A stretch of DNA of 64,000 nt from contig WGLL01000010.1 in NCBI GenBank assembly GCA_016125585.1, forward strand, positions 1 through 64,000. Reading direction: 5' to 3'. Position 1 is the stretch's first letter; each line of letters begins with the position of its first letter. Positions 43,599 to 52,496 of this stretch are shown piece by piece. Both the position numbers and the translations under genes were made by a program. The notes under the pieces were generated by a model. The model was given only the letters and a program-made list of their open reading frames with translations. It searched no databases and had not been told where the DNA came from. This DNA comes from Caulobacter sp. Its GTDB lineage: Bacteria; Pseudomonadota; Alphaproteobacteria; Caulobacterales; Caulobacteraceae.

Positions 43599-43629
43599 GT
43601 CACTTTTGCTAAACTTGAGCATAAGTGAC
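43599..43629. promoter_or_regulatory. Probable NAD-repressor operator 2, extended palindrome
   Basis: The core TGCTAA-ACT-TGAGCA (43607-43621) is one base off the perfect site 1, and it is nested in outer arms GTCACTT (43599) and AAGTGAC (43623). The two cores are 65 bases apart, about six helical turns, which would allow repressor pairing across the promoter. Confidence 0.6.
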
Positions 43630-43707
43630 GAGACACATATAGGCCCGTGATCCGGCGGGCACAAGGAGAATCGTCAGGGGGCGGCGCTTGCGCCGCGCCG
43701 GTCGGCC

Positions 43708-43944
43708 TCAGCCGCCGCGCTTGCGGCGGGCCTTCTCGGCCTTGCGGCGGGCCTTGTCCTCGCGATCGAGGCGCTTGAGGCGCTGGGCCTTGCTCTCTCC
43801 AGGGATGATGGCGCTGGCGACCGCGCCTGTGACCTTCACCGCGCCGCCCACGCCGGCGCCGACCACCGACCCGACGATACAGCCCTGCAGGAGCACGGCG
43901 GTCGCAATCAGGGCTGCGGGAAAGATCAGGGCGCGTTGGGTCAT
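43708..43944 (-). CDS. Small lipoprotein with basic tail
   Basis: A 78-residue lipoprotein. The signal peptide ends in the lipobox VLLQGC (Cys22), which would be lipidated and anchored in the envelope. Next comes a Gly/Val-rich stretch (IVGSVVGAGVGGAVKVTGAVASAI) and then a strongly basic helix (SKAQRLKRLDREDKARRKAEKARRKRGG). Similar 'NF038104-like' small lipoproteins occur in Caulobacterales; the role is unknown. The stop lies close to GC-rich inverted repeats. Confidence 0.75.
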   Translation of the reverse strand: MTQRALIFPAALIATAVLLQGCIVGSVVGAGVGGAVKVTGAVASAIIPGESKAQRLKRLDREDKARRKAEKARRKRGG

Positions 43945-44202
43945 CGGGCAGTCTCCTTGGCTTCCAACTGGCCCGGAAGGGTGATCAACTCGTTAACCGT
44001 GCGGATCGCGCCCGGCGTCGCAGACGCCTCGGCCAGACCGTCGGGGCGGCGCGTATCGACGCTGTCGCAATCTCTTGTCACAAACCCCAACACCCCCAAC
44101 TATGGGCGACCCAATCGGAGTCTGCATGACGATCAGGATGAAGCCCGGGGCCGCCGTCGGCGACGCCCTTGACCTGATGAACGGTCAGCCGACGCCCGCC
44201 GT

Positions 44203-45516
44203 TTGCCGGCGGCGGCCGGCTGCCCGCGGCGACAAGTAGACCGCTTGCGTCCAGCCCGACCTCTGGCGCTTGTCGCCCTGCTGCTGGCCTTCCTGGCCCT
44301 GACCGGTTGCGCCACCGACTATCGGCTGACGGCGGGAACGGGACGGGCGGAGGCGGCGGCCAGCCTGGCGCGGGGCTTTGGCGAGGTGGCGCTGCGGCGG
44401 CTGACGGCGGACATGGATCCGGCCATGCTGACGCTGGCCAAGCGGCACGACGGCAGGCGCGCCAGGGACTACTGGGATCGCACGCCAGGTTGGGAAGTCT
44501 ATGACCTGTCGCGGCTGCCGGTGCTGGGGGTGGGGGTGTTGTCGGCGGATGAGGCGCGGTCCCTCAACGCCCTGCTCAATGGCTCGCCGGAACCGCCGCC
44601 GCCGGCCAAACCCTTCATCCTCAAGGCCAGCGCCGAGGATCGCGCCGCCGCCGTCCGCTGCCTGACCCAGGCCATCTACTATGAAGCGGCCCTCGAGCCG
44701 CTGGAAGGCCAGCAGGCGGTGGCCCAGACGGTGCTCAACCGCGTGCGCCATCCGGCCTATCCAAAATCGGTCTGTGGCGTCGTCTATCAGGGCAGTCTGC
44801 GGCTGACCGGCTGCCAGTTCAGCTTCACCTGCGACGGCTCGCTGGCGCGGGAGCCCAATCCGGTGATCTGGGCGCGGGCCGAGGGGGTGGCCAAGCGGGC
44901 CCTGGCCGGGTTTGTTCTGCCTTCGGTCGGCACCGCGACCCACTACCACGCAGACTACGTCGCCCCCTACTGGGCCCCGACCCTCTACCGGATCACCACC
45001 ATCGGGCGGCATATCTTCTATCGCTGGACCGGGCCCTGGGGCCTGCCGCCCGCCTTCAATGGCCGCTATGCCGGGGGCGAGGCCAATCTGTCGCGCGCCA
45101 TTCTCGAAGGCCTCGACGCCCGCACCCAGGGCCTGGGCCTGCGCCCGGACGACGCCAGCGGCGCCGGCTCGGTCCTCAACCAGGCGACCCGGACGGTGGT
45201 GCTGTCTCTGGATGGCGCGACCCAAAGCTACACGGTGACCGTGCCCGGCGCGGCGGGCCAGGAGTCGGTGCGCCAGCCCGGCGTCCTCACCCCCACCCGC
45301 CGGCAGCCGACGCCGGAGGAGGTGGCCGACATCAACGCCAAGCTCAAGGCGATCGAGGATGACCCCGACGCCCCGATCAGCACCGCGCCGCGGCCGCCCG
45401 CGCCTGCGCCGGCTCAGGCCCCGGCCGCGCCTCGCCCGGCGCCGCCCGCCAAGACGCCCGACCCGGCGCCATCGTCGACGCCGGGCGATCTGCCGATCGG
45501 TCGACGGCCGGACTAG
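44203..45516 (+). CDS. SleB-type cell wall hydrolase lipoprotein (copy 2)
   Basis: A protein of up to 437 residues with a signal peptide ending in a lipobox (ALTGC, Cys about residue 36) and a SleB/Hydrolase_2 domain at about 145-265: CLTQAIYYEAALEPLEGQQAVAQTVLNRVRHP, SVCGVVYQG, GCQFSFTCDGS, ATHYHADYV, HIFYRWTG. It is a clear paralogue of the gene at 32458, but here the Glu in YEA is followed by ALE instead of RGE. The C-terminal 60 residues are Pro/Ala-rich. Start uncertain: TTG 44203 is the frame limit and TTG 44245 is an alternative. Confidence 0.82.
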   Translation: MPAAAGCPRRQVDRLRPARPLALVALLLAFLALTGCATDYRLTAGTGRAEAAASLARGFGEVALRRLTADMDPAMLTLAKRHDGRRARDYWDRTPGWEVYDLSRLPVLGVGVLSADEARSLNALLNGSPEPPPPAKPFILKASAEDRAAAVRCLTQAIYYEAALEPLEGQQAVAQTVLNRVRHPAYPKSVCGVVYQGSLRLTGCQFSFTCDGSLAREPNPVIWARAEGVAKRALAGFVLPSVGTATHYHADYVAPYWAPTLYRITTIGRHIFYRWTGPWGLPPAFNGRYAGGEANLSRAILEGLDARTQGLGLRPDDASGAGSVLNQATRTVVLSLDGATQSYTVTVPGAAGQESVRQPGVLTPTRRQPTPEEVADINAKLKAIEDDPDAPISTAPRPPAPAPAQAPAAPRPAPPAKTPDPAPSSTPGDLPIGRRPD

Positions 45517-45528
45517 AAGGGCGGGGCG

Positions 45529-46017
45529 TCAGAGCCCGAAGGCGGGGGCGTAGGTGACCGCGACCGGCTCCGCCAGGGCGCCTGGGGTCAGTTCCAGCGC
45601 CATGAAGGACGGGCCGGAGAAGGGCGCCGTGATCCTGCGGGCGGCCTCGGCCGAATAACCGGCGCGGGGGTAGTAGTCCGGGTGGCCCAGGACGACGACG
45701 GCGGCGACCCCGGCCATGGCGCAAAGGGCGTGGCCGGTTTCCATCAGGGCCAGGCCAAGGCCGTCCCGTTGCCGTGACGGCGTCACGGACAGGGGTGCGA
45801 GCGCCGCGAAGACCGCGCCGCTGTCGGTGGTCAGGCGGCCGAACAGGACATGGCCGACGATTTCGCCGGCCTCCTCGGCGACCAGCTCAACCACCACATC
45901 GCCCTCGGCGCGCAGGCGGGCGACCAGGCCGGCTTCGTCCGGCTGTCCGAAGGCGGCGGCGACAACGGCGCCGATCGCCGCCTCGTCGCCGGCCCCGACC
46001 GGACGGATCGTCACCAC
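45529..46017 (-). CDS. GNAT-family N-acetyltransferase
   Basis: A 162-residue GNAT protein with the fold landmarks TIRPVGAGDEAAI at the start, VGHVLFGRL (beta 2-3), LAPLSVTPSRQRDGLGLALMETGHAL (acetyl-CoA-binding loop, about residues 71-97) and VVVLGHPDYYPRAGYS. It resembles YhbS-type acetyltransferases. GTG start, which overlaps the trxB stop by 7 bases, so it is co-transcribed with thioredoxin reductase. Substrate unknown. Confidence 0.88.
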   Translation of the reverse strand: MVTIRPVGAGDEAAIGAVVAAAFGQPDEAGLVARLRAEGDVVVELVAEEAGEIVGHVLFGRLTTDSGAVFAALAPLSVTPSRQRDGLGLALMETGHALCAMAGVAAVVVLGHPDYYPRAGYSAEAARRITAPFSGPSFMALELTPGALAEPVAVTYAPAFGL

Positions 46018-47006
46018 GCGCCGATCTTCTCGGCTTCCTTGTGGCTGGCCACCTCATGGTCCTGCTCGGCCAGGAAGCGCACGGCTTCCAGCGCCGCCAT
46101 ACAGCCCATGCCGGCGGCGGTGACGGCCTGGCGGTAGACGTCGTCGGTCACGTCCCCGGCGGCGAACACGCCTTCGATGGCGGTGGAGGCGGTGCCCGGC
46201 TTGACGTCCAGATAGCCGCCGGCGTCCATGGCCAGCTGGCCCTTGAACAGCTCCGACGCCGGCGCATGGCCGATGGCGATGAACACGCCGTCGCAGGCCA
46301 CGTCCTTCGTCTCGCCAGTGATCGTCGACTTCAGCCGCACGCCGGTGACGCCCAGCGGATCGGTGTCGCCTGTGACCTCATCGACCGCGTGATCCCAGAT
46401 CACCTCGATCTTGGGATGGGCGAACAGCCGCTCCTGCAGGATCTTCTCGGCCCGCAGATGATCACGGCGGTGGACCAGGGTGACCCTGGAGGCGAAGTTG
46501 GTGAGGAACAGGGCCTCTTCCACGGCGGTGTTGCCGCCGCCAACCACCACCACCGCCTTGCCGCGATAGAAGAAGCCGTCGCAGGTGGCGCAGGCGCTGA
46601 CGCCAAAGCCCTGGAACTTCATCTCGCTGTCCAGGCCCAGCCATTTGGCCTGGGCGCCGGTGGCGATGATCAGGGTCTCGGCCAGCCATTCGACGCCGCT
46701 GTCGCACTTGATGTGGAAGGGGCGTTTGGAGAGATCGGCCGACAGGACGATGTCGCTGACGAACTCGGTGCCGACATGCTCGGCCTGGGCCTTCATCTGG
46801 TCCATTAGCCAAGGGCCCTGGATGACGTCGGCGAAGCCGGGATAGTTCTCGACATCCGTGGTGATGGTCAGCTGGCCGCCCGGCTGGATGCCGGCGATCA
46901 GCACCGGATTGAGCAGGGCGCGCGCGGCATAGATGGCGGCGCTGTAGCCGGCGGGGCCTGAACCGATGATCAGGCAGCGGGTGGTGCGGGGGGCAGGGCT
47001 CGACAT
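46011..47006 (-). CDS. trxB: Thioredoxin reductase
   Basis: A 331-residue flavoprotein that passes electrons from NADPH to thioredoxin. The FAD motif GSGPAGYSAAIYAARA is at about residues 14-29, the redox-active disulfide is in SACATCDGFFY near 145-155, the NADPH motif is VVVGGGNTAVEEALFL, and GVFAAGDVTDD closes the FAD site. I chose the ATG at 47006 (MSSPAPRTTRCLIIG); no Shine-Dalgarno sequence is visible. It is followed by an overlapping GNAT gene. Confidence 0.97.
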   Translation of the reverse strand: MSSPAPRTTRCLIIGSGPAGYSAAIYAARALLNPVLIAGIQPGGQLTITTDVENYPGFADVIQGPWLMDQMKAQAEHVGTEFVSDIVLSADLSKRPFHIKCDSGVEWLAETLIIATGAQAKWLGLDSEMKFQGFGVSACATCDGFFYRGKAVVVVGGGNTAVEEALFLTNFASRVTLVHRRDHLRAEKILQERLFAHPKIEVIWDHAVDEVTGDTDPLGVTGVRLKSTITGETKDVACDGVFIAIGHAPASELFKGQLAMDAGGYLDVKPGTASTAIEGVFAAGDVTDDVYRQAVTAAGMGCMAALEAVRFLAEQDHEVASHKEAEKIGAW

Positions 47007-47137
47007 GGGCGCAGATATAGGGTCGATTCCGTCTCTGCGCGATGGGGCAGGGCGGGACTTGAAGCGACAATGAGCCACAACGTCCGGCGCGTCGGCGCCC
47101 GCTGCGGCGCAATGCACCCGCCTGGCACGCTGCAGCC

Positions 47138-47404
47138 ATGAAGCCGACGGTCCTGATCGCCGTCTGTGTCTTTGCCGCCCTTGGCGCGGCGCTTGGCGTG
47201 GCCATCGACAACATCGCCCTGGGCTCGGTGCTCGGCGTGATGTTCGGCGTGGTGCTGGCCGCCATCGTCAGCAGCTCGTCCAGCGGCCGCCGACAGCAGG
47301 GCGACGGCGGTGATGGCGGCGCGCCGTGGTTCTGGGGCGGCGGCGATGACTCCGGCGACAGCGGCGGCGACGGGGGAGGGGGCGGAGACGGCGGCGGCGA
47401 CTAA
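47138..47404 (+). CDS. Small membrane protein with Gly/Asp tail
   Basis: An 88-residue protein with two hydrophobic segments (VLIAVCVFAALGAALGVAI, and GSVLGVMFGVVLAAIVSS) and a low-complexity tail of Gly, Asp and Ser (GGDDSGDSGGDGGGGGDGGGD). It resembles other small inner membrane proteins of unknown role in this group. ATG start. Divergent from trxB. Confidence 0.6.
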   Translation: MKPTVLIAVCVFAALGAALGVAIDNIALGSVLGVMFGVVLAAIVSSSSSGRRQQGDGGDGGAPWFWGGGDDSGDSGGDGGGGGDGGGD

Positions 47405-47522
47405 TTCCTGACCGGTTCCCGACCCCCACGTGCCGCCGGCGTGATGCAACGGCCGGGCCGACGGGGCGTTGGCTTTGAAGGAGCCGACGCGATCAGGCTT
47501 TGCAAACACAGGGAGCCGCCAG

Positions 47523-47741
47523 ATGTCCGAGACCAAGCCCGCCGAACCCGCCGCCCAGGAAGCCGAGGCGAAACGCGCGATGAAGCTGAAGGCCGAGGCG
47601 GCCGATGCCCCGCATCCGGACCCGGGCCAGACGGCCAACAGCGGCATGAACCCGACGCCCAATTCGACCATCGCTCCGTCCGGGGCGCTGAACGCCGAGG
47701 GCCAGAGGCCGGTGCTGGAGCGGTCGCACAAGGTGCGCTGA
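47523..47741 (+). CDS. Small hydrophilic protein, unknown
   Basis: A 72-residue, strongly hydrophilic and probably disordered protein (MSETKPAEPAAQEAEAKRAM, then PHPDPGQTANSGMNPTPNSTIAPSGALNAEGQRPVLERSHKVR). It looks like the short stress-related or intrinsically disordered proteins seen near HPF-like genes. The ATG at 47523 has GGGAG 6 bases upstream. It is followed 48 bases later by the HPF-like gene, possibly one transcript. Confidence 0.55.
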   Translation: MSETKPAEPAAQEAEAKRAMKLKAEAADAPHPDPGQTANSGMNPTPNSTIAPSGALNAEGQRPVLERSHKVR

Positions 47742-47789
47742 CCGCCGGCGGGATGATCCCGCGCCAGACCCCACATTCAGGAGACATTC

Positions 47790-48113
47790 TTGGACGTCCA
47801 GATCAACACCGCCAACAACCTCGACGGCCGCGAGGCCATGACCCGGCATCTCGAGAGCGAGGTGCGCGAGCGTCTGTCGCGCTTCGAGTCCCGGCTGACC
47901 CATGTCGAGGTCCATTTCGGCGACGAGAACGGTCCCAGGGGCGGCGCCGACGACATGCGCTGCGTCGTCGAGGCCCGGCCCGCCGAGCTGGGGCCGGTCA
48001 GCGTCACCGACCACGCCGGCTCCATCAGCCAGGCCGCGACCGGCGCGCTCGGCAAGATGGTCTCGGCGCTGGACCGGACCTTCGGCAAGCACAGCGACCG
48101 CAAGGGTCACTGA
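47790..48113 (+). CDS. HPF/RaiA-family ribosome-associated protein
   Basis: A 107-residue protein with the sigma-54 modulation/ribosome hibernation fold: MDVQINTANNLDGREAMTRHLESEVRERLSRFESRLTHVEVHFGDENGP, then MRCVVEARPAELGPVSVTDHA and SQAATGALGKMVSALDRTFGK. It would bind the decoding site of resting ribosomes, or be a stress relative of that family. TTG start with AGGAG 6 bases upstream. It is short, like RaiA, without the C-terminal dimerisation domain of long HPF. Confidence 0.85.
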   Translation: MDVQINTANNLDGREAMTRHLESEVRERLSRFESRLTHVEVHFGDENGPRGGADDMRCVVEARPAELGPVSVTDHAGSISQAATGALGKMVSALDRTFGKHSDRKGH

Positions 48114-48123
48114 CGGCGGGCGA

Positions 48124-49161
48124 TCAGCCGGGCCCGACGACAAAGTTGAAGCGACAGGCCAGACCGTCGGGCTCGAACGCCACGACGGTCTCGCCGTCCC
48201 GCTCGCGGGAGACGGCGGCCCGGACAACGCGGCTGCCAAAGCCCTTTCGCGCGGGTTCATCAAGGATGGGCGGGCCTCCGGTTTCCTTCCAGGCGATACA
48301 GACCTGGTCCCCGTCAGGGCCGGGCGTGACCGACCAGGTCACCGCGACCTCCCCGTCTGGCGCGCTCAACGCTCCGTATTTCAGGGCGTTGGTCGCCAGT
48401 TCGTGAAACGCCAGCGTCAGGGAGCCCAGGACCTGCTCCGGCAAGGACAGGGGCGGTCCTTCCAGCCTGAACGTCCCGGCCGCCGAGGGGTTGACGAACG
48501 GCTTCAGCACCTTGTCCGGCACCTCACGCAGGTCGGCCTCGCGCCTGGACGAGGTGACGACCAGCTCCCCGGTCGAGAGCAGGGCGTGGACCCGGCCGAG
48601 GAAGGTCTTGACGAAGGCATCGACGGCCGGCTCGCCCTCGGGCTTGGACTGGCGGGCCAGGGCTTCGATCACCGCCGCCAGGTTCTTGACCCGGTGCTGC
48701 ATCTCGCCGAGCACCAGATGCTGCTGCTCGACCGCGCGGCGGCGGTCGGTGATGTCCCGCGCGATCTTGGAGGCGCCGATCACCGCGCCGCCGGCGTCGC
48801 GAATGGGCGAGACGGTCAGGGATATGTCGACAAGGCGGCCGTCCTTGCGGCGACGAACCGTCTCATAGTGGTCGATCCGCTCGCCCTGGCGCAGGCGGGC
48901 GATGATCGCGGGCTCCTCGTTCTGGCGATCCTCGGGAATCAGCAGGGTGATCGACTTCCCGACCACCTCCTCGGCGGCATAGCCGAACAACCGCTGCGCC
49001 CCCTGGTTCCAGCTGGTGATGACGCCGTCCAGGGTCTTGCTGATGATCGCGTCATCCGAGGATTCAACGATCGCGGCGAAATGCTGTCGAAGCTCGTCGA
49101 GACTGGCCTGCCGCGGCGTGGCGAAGGGCGTGGCGGCGCTTCCGGTCGGTTTTCTGGACAT
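48124..49161 (-). CDS. PAS-HWE sensor histidine kinase
   Basis: A 345-residue cytosolic kinase. A PAS domain is at about 25-140 (AIVESSDDAIISKTLDGVITSWNQGAQRLFGY, then VVGKSITLLIPEDRQ), then the HWE-type dimerisation helix with phospho-His in EMQHRVKNLAAVIEALARQ (about residue 155), and the ATPase part with FHELATNALKYGALS and WKE (the WxE of HWE). HWE kinases in alphaproteobacteria often feed general stress or light responses through LovR/PhyR-like partners. No regulator is adjacent. Confidence 0.92.
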   Translation of the reverse strand: MSRKPTGSAATPFATPRQASLDELRQHFAAIVESSDDAIISKTLDGVITSWNQGAQRLFGYAAEEVVGKSITLLIPEDRQNEEPAIIARLRQGERIDHYETVRRRKDGRLVDISLTVSPIRDAGGAVIGASKIARDITDRRRAVEQQHLVLGEMQHRVKNLAAVIEALARQSKPEGEPAVDAFVKTFLGRVHALLSTGELVVTSSRREADLREVPDKVLKPFVNPSAAGTFRLEGPPLSLPEQVLGSLTLAFHELATNALKYGALSAPDGEVAVTWSVTPGPDGDQVCIAWKETGGPPILDEPARKGFGSRVVRAAVSRERDGETVVAFEPDGLACRFNFVVGPG

Positions 49162-49323
49162 GACTTTCCGACGTCCCGCCGATGCGGATTGAACCCAGCC
49201 TAGGGTCGCCGCCAGCGACGGTCAATCCTGACACGGAGCATACCTGCCTGTTGCCAGACTTCGCGGCTTGGTGCGTTCTGTACAGCGGTCGCCCGGACCT
49301 TCGCTCCCGGGCCTGGAGGCTGC

Positions 49324-49827
49324 ATGCACGATCTTCTCGCCCTCGGCGCGCGCGCCGGCGCCCTGCTCAGGCAACGGGGCGAAAAGGTCGCCGTCGGAGA
49401 GACCTCGGCCGGCGGCCTGATCTCCGCCAGCCTGCTGGCCGTCCCCGGCGCTTCGGCCTATTTCGCCGGAGGGGCCATCACCTATTCCGCCCGCGCGATC
49501 CGGGGGTTGGCCGGCATCTCCACCGACCAGATGCGCGTCGACGGCATCCGCTCCAGTTCCGAACCCTACGCCCTGCTCCTGGCTGCGGAGATCCGCGCCC
49601 GCCATGGCAATATCGCCTGGGGCCTGTCGGAGACCGGCGCCGCCGGCCCGGACGGCAATCCCTACGGCGACCCCGCCGGACACACCTGCATGGCCGTCGT
49701 CGGCCAAAGCCGCGTCGTCCGAACCCTGCGCACCGGGTCGGACGACCGCTTCGCCAACATGCAGGCCTTTGCGCGGGCGACTCTTGAACTGTTCGTCGAG
49801 GTTCTGGAGAGCGCGCCGTCGCCGTGA
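49324..49827 (+). CDS. CinA-family (PncC-like) amidohydrolase
   Basis: A 167-residue protein with only the CinA C-terminal domain, which in PncC deamidates nicotinamide mononucleotide to nicotinate mononucleotide. Landmarks: GEKVAVGETSAGGLISASLL near residues 19-38, FAGGAITYSARAIRGLAGI, and GLSETGAAGPDGNPYGDPAGHT near 100-121. The nucleophile region ETSAGG is intact. ATG start with CCTGGAGGC upstream. Transcribed alone; it could act in NAD salvage together with the nad genes 6 kb away. Confidence 0.85.
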   Translation: MHDLLALGARAGALLRQRGEKVAVGETSAGGLISASLLAVPGASAYFAGGAITYSARAIRGLAGISTDQMRVDGIRSSSEPYALLLAAEIRARHGNIAWGLSETGAAGPDGNPYGDPAGHTCMAVVGQSRVVRTLRTGSDDRFANMQAFARATLELFVEVLESAPSP

Positions 49828-49952
49828 ACGTCCAGTTGAGGGCAGGCCTATGCCGCCCGGCCGGTCCGGCGCTTCAGTCCCTGCGCCTCCCGCCCAGTGC
49901 GTTAAGGTTTACTTGGCGCCAGTAACCTAGGTTTTCCGGTCTGGGGAAAGCG

Positions 49953-52058
49953 GTGCGCGTGATGTCGGAAATCGCCAGTCGAAACAGACAGGTCATGTTG
50001 GCGGTCGTTCTTACGGCCGGCTACGCCGTGAATCTCTGGGCGACCAATGTCCTTCGTGAAGGCGCGGCCGGCATCGACACGATCTGGACCGCCAACGCCT
50101 TTGTCATCGGCGCCATGCTCCTGCTGCCGGAGCGGTGGCGGGTTGGCTGTCTGGGTGTGGGATTTGTCGTTCAGACGGCGATCATTCTTCTGTTCGGCCA
50201 TCCGCTGTTCGACGCCGTGGGCTATTCACTGCTCAACGTGGTCGAGGCTGTCGCGGTTGTGGCGCTGGCCAACCGGTTGGGGGCGACGCGCATAACGACG
50301 CCGGGCCGGTTCACGGCTCTTCTCTTCGGGGCCCTGGCCCCGATCCTTGTGATCATCACCGTCTTGCTTGGCCTGGTCATCCTCGGGATGACAGGGGAAT
50401 TCCCGACGGTCATGGTTCTCCGTCGGCTTGCCGCCAAGTTTCTCGGAATGTCGCTGGTGCTGCCGGCCATCCTCATGCTGGCAAGGCGCGGGGGCGGCGG
50501 GATCATGCAGGTGCGGACCTGGGAGACCGTTCTGGCGCTTCTGGGAGTCGGCGCCCTGACGGCCTCCCTCTTCGCGCCCCTTGGCGCGATAACCTTGCTG
50601 TTGATGTTCCCGACCTTTGCCCTGATCGGGCTACGGCTTGGACCGAAGGTCGTGACGGTCGCGCTCGGCCTGACCTGCAGCGTCTTGCTGGCCATCGGTT
50701 TCTGGTGGCCGCTGCCCGCGTTCGCCAGCGTGCTCGGCGACGGGAGCCTCCGGATCACCGCGATGCAGCTCTATCTGGCCACCCTGTTCGGAACCGGGAT
50801 CAGCACGGCGCTGATGTCGACCCACTACCAGCGGCTGCGACGGCTGATGGCGATCCGCGCCATGCGCTATCGCCACGCCCGCGATCAGGCTCGGGCGGCT
50901 TCTGTCGCCAAGACGGATTTCCTGGCGACGATGAGTCACGAGATTCGCACGCCGCTGAACTCGATTATCGGCTTTGCCCAGCTGCTCGGGCAGCGGCGGG
51001 AGCTTGGCGGCGAAGGGCGTCATCAGGTTGACCTCATCCGTCGATCCGGCGACGCGCTCCTGACCGTCGTCAATGACATCCTCGACTTCTCCAAGGTCGA
51101 GGCCGGGCGGCTCGACCTGGACCCGAAACCCACCGATCTCGCGCACGTCTGTCGGGACGCCCTGGCGATTGTGGCCGAGGTCGCCGAGCGCAAGGGCCTC
51201 ACCCTGTCGATGGCGACGACAGGCGACCTTGATGCCGCTCACCTGTGTGACGACCACCGCCTCTGCCAGGTGCTGCTGAACTTCCTAAACAACGCCGTGA
51301 AGTTCACCGACACCGGCGGTGTGACCCTGACCCTGTCGATTGAACCGGAAGGCGAGATCGACAAGGTGCGCATTGCCGTTGCCGATACCGGCGTCGGCAT
51401 TTCGCCGGAGGCTCAGGCGGGCCTCTTCCAGCGGTTCAGCCAGGGTGACAGTTCGGTCAGTCGCCACTACGGCGGCACCGGGCTCGGTCTGGCGATCTGC
51501 AAGGGGCTGATGGAGGCGATGAACGGCCAGGTCGGCGTGATGTCCAGGCCGGGCGAGGGGGCGACCTTCTGGCTTGAGGTCCGGCTGCAGCGCGTAAGCC
51601 GGGCCGTTCAGGACGAGGCGCAGGAGCGCGCCGCAGAGTCCCTCCACGGCCATGTTCTTCTGGTCGACGACCACCCCGTGAACCGCGAACTGGGCGTTGC
51701 GATCCTCGGCATGCTGGGCTTCACCTCCGATGTTGCCTGTGACGGCGGCGAGGCCATCGCGGCGGTGAAACGTCGTGACTACGACGCCATCCTGATGGAC
51801 GTCCATATGCCGGGGATCGATGGACTGGCCGCCACCCGGGCCATTCGGGCCCTGGGCGGGACGGCGGGCCGGACCCCGATCATCGCCATGAGCGCCGACG
51901 TTCTGCCCGAGCAGGTCAACCGCATGTACGCGGCGGGGATGGTCGACACTGTCGCAAAGCCGATCCGCGTCGAGGATCTGCATGCCGGTCTGGCGCGCTG
52001 GATCGGCCGCGACGCGACGGGCGGATCCCTGCCGGCCCGAATGCCTGTCTCTGGATAG
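49953..52058 (+). CDS. MASE1-type membrane hybrid histidine kinase
   Basis: A 701-residue hybrid kinase whose first 280 residues form eight or so membrane helices of the MASE1 sensor type (RQVMLAVVLTAGYAVNLWAT, IDTIWTANAFVIGAMLLLP). A linker leads to HisKA with His in FLATMSHEIRTPLNSIIGFA (about 328), HATPase with LLNFLNNAVKFT, DTGVGIS and GTGLGLAI, and a receiver domain with LLVDDHPVNREL and Asp in ILMDVHMPGIDG (about 615). GTG 49953 or ATG 49962 may be the start; GGGGAAAG lies just upstream. Confidence 0.93.
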   Translation: MRVMSEIASRNRQVMLAVVLTAGYAVNLWATNVLREGAAGIDTIWTANAFVIGAMLLLPERWRVGCLGVGFVVQTAIILLFGHPLFDAVGYSLLNVVEAVAVVALANRLGATRITTPGRFTALLFGALAPILVIITVLLGLVILGMTGEFPTVMVLRRLAAKFLGMSLVLPAILMLARRGGGGIMQVRTWETVLALLGVGALTASLFAPLGAITLLLMFPTFALIGLRLGPKVVTVALGLTCSVLLAIGFWWPLPAFASVLGDGSLRITAMQLYLATLFGTGISTALMSTHYQRLRRLMAIRAMRYRHARDQARAASVAKTDFLATMSHEIRTPLNSIIGFAQLLGQRRELGGEGRHQVDLIRRSGDALLTVVNDILDFSKVEAGRLDLDPKPTDLAHVCRDALAIVAEVAERKGLTLSMATTGDLDAAHLCDDHRLCQVLLNFLNNAVKFTDTGGVTLTLSIEPEGEIDKVRIAVADTGVGISPEAQAGLFQRFSQGDSSVSRHYGGTGLGLAICKGLMEAMNGQVGVMSRPGEGATFWLEVRLQRVSRAVQDEAQERAAESLHGHVLLVDDHPVNRELGVAILGMLGFTSDVACDGGEAIAAVKRRDYDAILMDVHMPGIDGLAATRAIRALGGTAGRTPIIAMSADVLPEQVNRMYAAGMVDTVAKPIRVEDLHAGLARWIGRDATGGSLPARMPVSG

Positions 52059-52165
52059 GGCGGAGGCCGACCCACAGGGCGTGGATCTGGACCCGCTCCC
52101 GACAGGGGCTTTGCTCCCGGTCGCCTCGGTCGTAAACTCTCCCGCTCACCTGGAGGGCTCCAACG

Positions 52166-52438
52166 ATGGACGCTGTCGGTCCCGGCGATCTGGTTCTTTG
52201 CGTCAACGCCGCCCCCAATCATGTCACCGGCGAGCAGGTGCCCCTGGTCGCGGGAGAGACCTATCGCGTGCTGGACGTCATGGGGTTCGCCTGTCCGTGC
52301 GGCCGCTCAGACGCCCTGATCGACGTGGGGGTCGGCTTCGCCTGGTGCCAGACGCGCTTCCGGCTGCTGCCCAAGCCCAAGGCCCAGGCCCGGAACCGCC
52401 GCGTCGCCGCCCCCCGGGAAAAGGAGACGGTGCGGTGA
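52166..52438 (+). CDS. Small conserved protein, unknown
   Basis: A 90-residue protein with the pattern DAVGPGDLVLCVNAAPN...GEQVPLVAGETYRVLDVM, then ACPCG and a C-terminal WCQTRFRLLPKPKAQ. It is probably a small beta-barrel (SH3-like) with cysteines that could bind zinc. Similar proteins occur in alphaproteobacterial genomes and phages, but I cannot name a family. The ATG is preceded by CTGGAGGG. Transcribed alone. Confidence 0.6.
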   Translation: MDAVGPGDLVLCVNAAPNHVTGEQVPLVAGETYRVLDVMGFACPCGRSDALIDVGVGFAWCQTRFRLLPKPKAQARNRRVAAPREKETVR

Positions 52439-52496
52439 GCGGCGGAGTGCGGTTGAAAATCGCTCAGCATCTACTTCTGCTTTGTTTGTGAACTGC

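Noticed and set aside
44126..44238. 37-codon ATG frame before the second SleB-type hydrolase
   Set aside because: It is in another frame, is rich in Arg/Pro by base composition only and has no ribosome binding site.
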